The notes beneath the pieces are model-generated. The model ran no database searches, was not told where the DNA came from, and worked only from the letters and a program-made list of their open reading frames with translations. 64,000 bases of DNA, taken from assembly GCA_964058845.1 (NCBI GenBank), contig CAXKVR010000189.1, positions 62,001 to 126,000 on the forward strand, in the 5' to 3' direction. Position 1 is the first letter of the stretch. Every line of letters starts with the position of its first letter. This document shows, piece after piece, positions 58,705 to 64,000 of this stretch. The position numbers were made by a program, and so were the translations under genes. The stretch comes from Carex sylvatica. Lineage: Eukaryota; Streptophyta; Magnoliopsida; Poales; Cyperaceae.

Positions 58705-59783
58705 GGAGAATTTCATGTATACTCAATAACTTCAAAATTATATATATTTTCTTTTTATTAAAGAGCTCTAGTACACTTGAGTGTGTATATTAGATTTTTG
58801 AGAATTGAACAATATGTTCTTTTAGATAGAGATGAGAATTTGTGTCACTGCACTAAGTCGGCAGTTCATTACGTATTCTCTCCTTTAAAATTTATAATAT
58901 CATATTATCCTTCTAAATTTTCAAAACTCACAAATTTATTCGATTTACTGACTTTTCTATTAGAAAAACTCATTTAAATTTATAAAGTATCAATTTTATC
59001 TTTTTTATTAAAAAAATAAAAAAAATATGTAACATATTTATGAAAAATATTAAGTCTCCTAATTAATCACTTTCAAAAAACAAACAATTTATTTTCTTAC
59101 TTGTGATACACACACATCTAGATCTGTCAAAACATCATGCCTGTCTGGTCCAATCGGAACACCCGTGGGCATTTTTCCTATACCCGCACTTGCCTGATCC
59201 GGCATGGAAAATAACAAAAATAAAAATTAACTTGAGACGTTCAATTTACAAGACTGATGTTGTACCACTGAGCTTTAGGGACTTCATTGTTTTTTACAAA
59301 CTTCAAATTTTAAATATTCAGAAAATAACTCTGATATGCTACTTGCGGGTTACATTTCAAGTCATGTGCCTGACTTGGCCTGTCTCTAGGCCCAGCCTAA
59401 TTACTTTGTCTATTACAGTGTCGGACTGAGCGAGTAGAGCTTTGAACCGGGTGGGTATGGATGAGCCGACATGCTAATGAGCTAAATTGTAATAACGACA
59501 CACAAGCATATATTCAAATGACATTATATATGTATGTATAACAATTATAGAAATGAACTATTTGTTTTCAAAACTGATTAATTAAAAGACGAAACGTTTT
59601 TCTTATACATATTACATATTTTTTATATTTTAATAAAGAATAAAATGAGTTAACAAAAAAATAATAATAATAAAGTAAATTTGTGAACTTTTGTGAAATT
59701 TAAAAGGGTAATATGATATTATTAATTTTAGACGAGGGAACACGTAATCTTGAGGTTTTTTAAGAGTATACATAAAATTCTCC
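58705..59783. repeat. Long palindromic repeat, copy 3, with an internal insertion
   Basis: The ends GGAGAATTTCATGTATACTC and, inward from the right, GGAGAATTTTATGTATACTC differ by one base. The arms match the copies at 12690 and 40933. The middle (about 59115-59500) is filled by a GGCCTGTCTCTAGGCCCAGC-type sequence related to 61020-61250, which appears to be a later insertion. 57784-58704 is the BAHD gene's 5' flank and AT-rich DNA. Confidence 0.65.
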
Positions 59784-59887
59784 AAACATTTCTGAACCAA
59801 AAATCGGTTGGAAGATTTAAAGTTGAAAGACTTTATATGTATTCTTAATAAGCAAAATATTGTGGAAAAAGCAATCGAGTAAAACTA

Positions 59888-60277
59888 GGGTGTTCTTGAG
59901 TTCACTGAGCTTCTTCGTGAACTCAAGTATAAAATTCATTAAATCGGTTTTAAATGACGAATTTGAACTGTTGAAATCCGCCTACCTTACGAGTGATGTA
60001 TTTACATATGAAAATTTTTAACATTCGAATTAATTTAGTATAAAGTCAATCGGTCAAAATTAGAAGGTTAATAAATTAATTTTAATGCATTCATTTTTTG
60101 AATTTTTTTTACTGCTTGACTTTATACTAAATTAATTTGAATGTTTAAAATTTTCACATGTAGACGCATCACTCGTAAGATAGATGGATTTTAACAGTTC
60201 AAATTCATCATTTAAATCCGATTTAATGAGTTTTAAATTTAAGTTCACTAAAAAACTTGATGAACTTAAAAACACCC
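59888..60277. mobile_element. 390-bp family-G palindromic MITE, copy 2
   Basis: The ends GGGTGTTCTTGAGTTCA and, inward from the right, GGGTGTTTTTAAGTTCATC are inverted repeats. The arms share AAATCGGTTTTAAATGACGA and AATTTAGTATAAAGTCAA with their inverted partners around a centre near 60085. CTA/TAG flanks both sides. Related copies are at 42309 and (half) 38755. 60278-61019 shows nothing I can name. Confidence 0.65.
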
Positions 60278-61019
60278 TAGTTCTCCTCAAAGCAATCTAC
60301 GTTTGATGAATAGCGGAGAATACCAACAAACCTTTATCCCACTAATGAGGAATGAATAATTGCCATTGGTATGCAACCTCAAAAAGATGCTTTTAGGGGT
60401 GCTTTCTATGAAGAAAAAAATCGGAAACACCGCAACAAACGAGTCCGTATCCCCTGCATTAATTCCGATCTTGACGGCCACCGGACAGTTTGTTATTAAA
60501 ATAAATAAAAATAAAAATAAAAAACACGCTCAGATCTTGGTATTGAATATCGACCGTTCAGATTTTGTTTTTATATTTGTTTATTTCAGTTTTATTTTCA
60601 GTTCTGGAGGCACAGAATAGGTTTTTGGTGTTTAGGCACAGAATAACCTCTTGAACTTGTACAAATCTGGAACCCAAAATCTGTCACAGAAAAGGCATTA
60701 CTAAGACTGCACAGTTCTGATAATATGTAAAACTGTAAAATTATTAGTATTTTGTACTATATCAGGATATTAGTACTACTGCATTTTGTAATTAACAGGT
60801 TGGAGCAAGAGAAGTATTATGTGAAGACTAAAGAGTGCTTGTTGCTTAGGTGTTAAATTGTTTGTGCTAAATAATATTTGTGTAACAGTGTTAAATTTTT
60901 ATTTTTAGCTTAGTGTTAAATTATATTTGTGCTGAATTATGAAAAACTATGTTATTTGCTGTGTTAAATCACATTTCTTTGTTGTTTTGATGTTAAATTT
61001 TACTTCATTGTTTTGTTGT

Positions 61020-61250
61020 ATAAATTGTTGTTGGTTTGGATTGGGCTGGGCCGGGTAAGGTAGCCTATGGGCACAGTCAGGCAGGCACATGCAGCATGGG
61101 CCTAGAGAAAATGGCCATGAGCGGGTCAGGTCTAAATTTTCAAGCCCGTCAGATTTGACCAAGCAGGCAAATCATTAATTTTTAACAAGCAGGTCAGGTT
61201 TGGGCTTGACAAAATACCTGTGGACTTGGTCCATTGCCATCTCTAATTTG
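61020..61250. repeat. GGGC-rich dispersed repeat
   Basis: Contains GGGCTGGGCCGGGTAAGG, GGGCCTAGAGAAAATGGCC and CAGGTCAGGTTTGGGCTTG, like the insertion at about 59115-59500 (in inverted orientation). Ends are not clear; no coding potential. Confidence 0.45.
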
Positions 61251-61868
61251 GTTTATGCATGTGATGCGCGAGACCCTTTAATATTCATGTCAATAAGAAT
61301 CAGATAGTCCGAATTTGTTTTGCAGTAGCCAAAAATTGATGTTGCATATCAAACTTATCAACACCATTAATTATCATTTAGTAAAATTTTGAAAGTACTA
61401 TATTCTTGTTTACAAATTGAAATAATTCAATTAAATGATTGAATCATGTCCATAACAAATGAACAAAACTCAAAGATACTTCTCAATTACAATATTTTCT
61501 TCGTCACTTTCTCTTATAGTGCATATGGGTAGAGAAATTGATTAGTGAGAATAGTGATCTAGTTTTAAAATTGAGAATAGAGTTAAATATTAGTTGGTAG
61601 TTCTTGATTTAAATATTAGTTAGCTCAAAATAATGATGCTATTTTTTAATTCACTTTATTCTTACTCTAGTCAAATGCACTCATAGTAATTGAGTGTATT
61701 TGATTGGGATAAAAATAGAGATGACTTTGAATTAGTTTCACTATTTAATAAAAAAGATGTAGTGATTCAAACACAAATATGAAAATTGAATTAGCTCAAG
61801 AAGACGAGAATAGAAAGTGGTACTAACTCAAGTGGTATGAAAATAGAGAGTCAAATTTGCTAAAAATG

Positions 61869-62065
61869 GGTATGTTTGGATGCAACCCTGAGAATAGTAA
61901 GAATAGCGCTAACCTGAATGTAACCCTGAAGTTAGTGCTATTCCATCGTTTGAATGAGTTAGCAAGAACAACACTCATTCCAAAAATAACTCTATTCTTA
62001 GAGTGATCTAAACGTAGAATAGTAGTCAATAACTCAAGAAAAATGCTAATCCTATGCTATTATGA
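61869..62065. mobile_element. Truncated Tourist-like MITE
   Basis: It begins GGGTATGTTTGGATGCAACC and carries GAGTTAGCAAGAAC and AGAGTGATCTAAACGTAG, the reverse complement of parts of 56368-56582. The other end stops short of a GGGT terminus, so this copy is truncated. Confidence 0.55.
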
Positions 62066-62355
62066 ATTTCAAGATACTAATATTTTTCTTAAGTTTTTAA
62101 AATTTTAAGACTTTAATTAAGACTTTTGTTATTAATTTTCTACTTGCAATAACAAAACGATCATCGTGAAAAAAAATTACCTCAATACAAGATTGATAGC
62201 GCGAGTTACCAGGAGCGAATCTAAGGCTTAGTCAAAGGTGGCTAAGCTACCCCTATAATTTAAAATTTTTTATTATACATATACAAATTTAATTAAATTT
62301 AATTTTTTTAAATTCTTTATATAGTTTAGTCACTCTTAATAAATGACAAATATTT

Positions 62356-62416
62356 AGTTGTAGTCTAGTGGTTAAAGTTTTATTTTGTGGTTGAGAGATC
62401 TTGAGTTCAAATTCCA
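62356..62416 (+). other. tRNA-like segment, probable SINE head
   Basis: TAGTCTAGTGG (about 62361) fits a pol III A box and GAGTTCAAATTCC (about 62403) a B box, with tRNA-like spacing. The acceptor stem does not pair well. It is embedded in another repeat (about 62215-62490, starting CGAATCTAAGGCTTAGTC), so a SINE insertion is the simplest reading. Confidence 0.5.
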
Positions 62417-62812
62417 TCACTATAATTGTGCATTTTAATTTTCAGCCACTCTTAAATTTTTCTAGTTCCGCATCACTTCAAGAAATAGCAAACAAAAGTC
62501 ATTGGTTTAAAATATTGGCAATTAGAACATTTATATGCCCTTATCTGAAAAAGTATGTGGAATTAACACGCCGATCGAAGGTTTAAATGTTTAATGACAC
62601 CTCTTCTCTTTCTTTTTCAGTTGCGAAATGTTTGTAGATCGACATTGGTGTTGCGGGTAATATATTAACAAAATATGAATTTTAATAGTTTAGTGGTAGA
62701 AAAAAGTGTCATATGGGCAATAAAGATGGGTGTAGAAGTTTAATAGTTTGAAATTTGGATGCTTCTCTCCTCTTTAGTGGCATCTCTATAATCAAGTATA
62801 TATATATATATA

Positions 62813-63237
62813 GAGGTTAGCTACTATGCTTATATAAGCATATCTCTACATATGCTTATAACTCATTTTTGTGTTTCCAATGTCCAAATAGTCGATCTGA
62901 ATCGTTAGATGTGATCTATATATTGAAATGTGCTTGGAGACCAAATTTTATATTTTTCTGAATTTGTTTACTATTTATTAAGCCAATTTGAAAATTTCTG
63001 ATCCAACGGTGGCTTCTGATTTTACTGTTTTGTTAAGCCACCGTTGGATCAGCGATTTTCAAAGTGGCTTAATAAATAGTAAAAAAATTCAGAAAAATGT
63101 AAAATTTCGTCTCCAAGAACATATTAATATGGAGAACAAAATGAATGGTTCCGATCGACCATTTGGACATTGAAAACACAAAAATGAGTTATAAGCATAT
63201 GTGGGGATATGCTTATATAAGCATAGTAGCCAACCTC
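62813..63237. mobile_element. 425-bp palindromic MITE with a second hairpin at its centre
   Basis: The ends GAGGTTAGCTACTATGCTTA and, inward from the right, GAGGTTGGCTACTATGCTTA continue through ATATAAGCATAT and ATAACTCATTTTTGTG. The inner arms carry the family-A motif (GTCGATCTGAATCG, TTTACTATTTATTAAGCC). At the centre GATCCAACGGTGGCTT and its complement form another perfect stem. Both flanks are (TA)n, which hides the target duplication. Confidence 0.8.
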
Positions 63238-63441
63238 TCTCTATATATATATTATAAGAAATATAAACCCTACTTTTTCGTACAGGAGTTGAGACATATT
63301 TTGTTCATCACAAAACATTTTAATGTATTTTTCCATCATGAAGATAAAATTGGTCAACCTCTCCATTATGAATTGGCAACGGAAAGAAAGGTTGCGAAAT
63401 TGAAGGTACAAATTGTAGGTCCCATTTGATGTCTATTGTTG

Positions 63442-63653
63442 GGAGTCGGAGTAGGTCCGATGTTCATTGGACCTACTTTGGTTCGATGGATGTTGTGACC
63501 ATCCAATTGCATCAAGAATCGTGCACTTCGTATTAAAATCTGTGTGAATTTTTATTAATTTTCGTGCACACAGATCTTAATGCTAATCGTACGGTGATAG
63601 AACCCATCGAACATAAAAGTAGGTCCAATGGACATCGGACCTATTCCTATCTC
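63442..63653. mobile_element. 212-bp Mutator-type MITE
   Basis: Flanked by a perfect 9-base duplication CTATTGTTG (63433-63441 and 63654-63662). The ends are GGAGTCGGAGTAGGTCCGAT and, inward from the right, GAGATAGGAATAGGTCCGAT, followed by a shared CATTGGACCTACTTT block. The centre has a TCTGTGTGAATTTTTATTAA hairpin arm. Non-coding. Confidence 0.9.
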
Positions 63654-63784
63654 CTATTGTTGAGCATCAGGTTTGTTTCATTTCTTTTCTTACATAGAAA
63701 ATTGTAAATTTCTCAAATCACAAGTAACATTTTCATTTTTATGCCTTTGCAAAGTACGAAACGGTCTATGCTGTGAATTAATAT

Positions 63785-64000
63785 CTCTATTAAAAAAAGT
63801 TCAAATCGATCTAAATTATTTAACATGATCTTCATATAAAAATGTACTTGGAAATCAAATTGTACATTTTTTTATCATTTTTTTTTTACTTTTTTTTAAA
63901 AAATAAATTGAAACACATGATCTGAAAATTTTGAATTATTCGAAAGTAGTGATTTATACCCATCACGACTTCATAATTTTAGTGCAAGCATAATTCTTGT
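63785..64000. mobile_element. Family-A palindromic MITE, cut by the window end
   Basis: TTCAAATCGATCTAAATTAT, AACATGATCTTCATATAAAA and GTACTTGGAAATCAAATTGT match the left arm of the family seen at 14831, 41455 and 62813. The right arm would lie beyond the window. Confidence 0.55.

Noticed and set aside
1..64000. CRISPR arrays, operons, phage or bacterial islands
   Set aside because: The direct repeats found are tandem minisatellites or TSDs without the repeat-spacer pattern. The genes have spliceosomal introns and plant-specific families.

Overview
This is an AT-rich plant nuclear window. The genes have spliced exons with GT-AG introns and plastid or secretory targeting sequences. The families are plant ones: phytocyanins, an arabinogalactan protein, a BAHD protein, a plastid bL19 and a VAP27-type VAP. 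The rest is dense in class II transposon remnants. A flowering plant is the natural reading, but nothing here lets me name a species. No bacterial, phage or organellar segment was recognised.

Gene layout: (1) 6629-10500, minus, a five-exon gene of unknown function resembling plastid DUF3598/lipocalin-like proteins; (2) 15673-18641, minus, an eight-exon vesicle-associated protein (VAP2 type, MSP domain, coiled coil, C-terminal membrane anchor); (3) 23128-25052, minus, plastid ribosomal protein bL19c in four exons; (4) 25264-34408, a 9.1-kb Mutator-like element (MULE) holding two decayed convergent genes, a plant-mobile-domain (PMD) gene on plus and a mudrA-type transposase on minus; (5) 43443-44147, plus, a single-exon classical arabinogalactan protein; (6) 45277-46120 and 48385-49321, minus, two tandem GPI-anchored phytocyanins of the uclacyanin (axial Met) type; (7) 54867-57783, minus, a short BAHD acyltransferase-like protein that has lost the catalytic His and the DFGWG motif. 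The AGP and the two phytocyanins form a small neighbourhood of cell-surface proteins.

The remaining sequence is a stack of MITEs and other repeats. Reading the flanks by eye gives convincing target-site duplications (TSDs) for many. They include 9-bp Mutator-type TSDs (14831, 20749, 21588, 41455, 51913, 53178, 53220, 63442), an 8-bp hAT-like TSD (19704; near-perfect at 54511), 3-bp Tourist-type TSDs (21619, 56368) and a 3-bp CACTA-type TSD (47405). At least three nested insertions can be ordered in time. A LINE reverse-transcriptase remnant, two tRNA-like SINE heads, a 5 x 73-bp minisatellite and a C27 homopolymer complete the picture.

The best candidate for something unusual is the MULE. 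Its layout copies maize MuDR (two convergent genes inside long TIRs), but a PMD gene sits where mudrB would be. Both genes are broken, while the host genes on either side are intact, so this is a fossil and not a working system. Exon edges were set by reading frame and splice consensus only; there are no transcript data.
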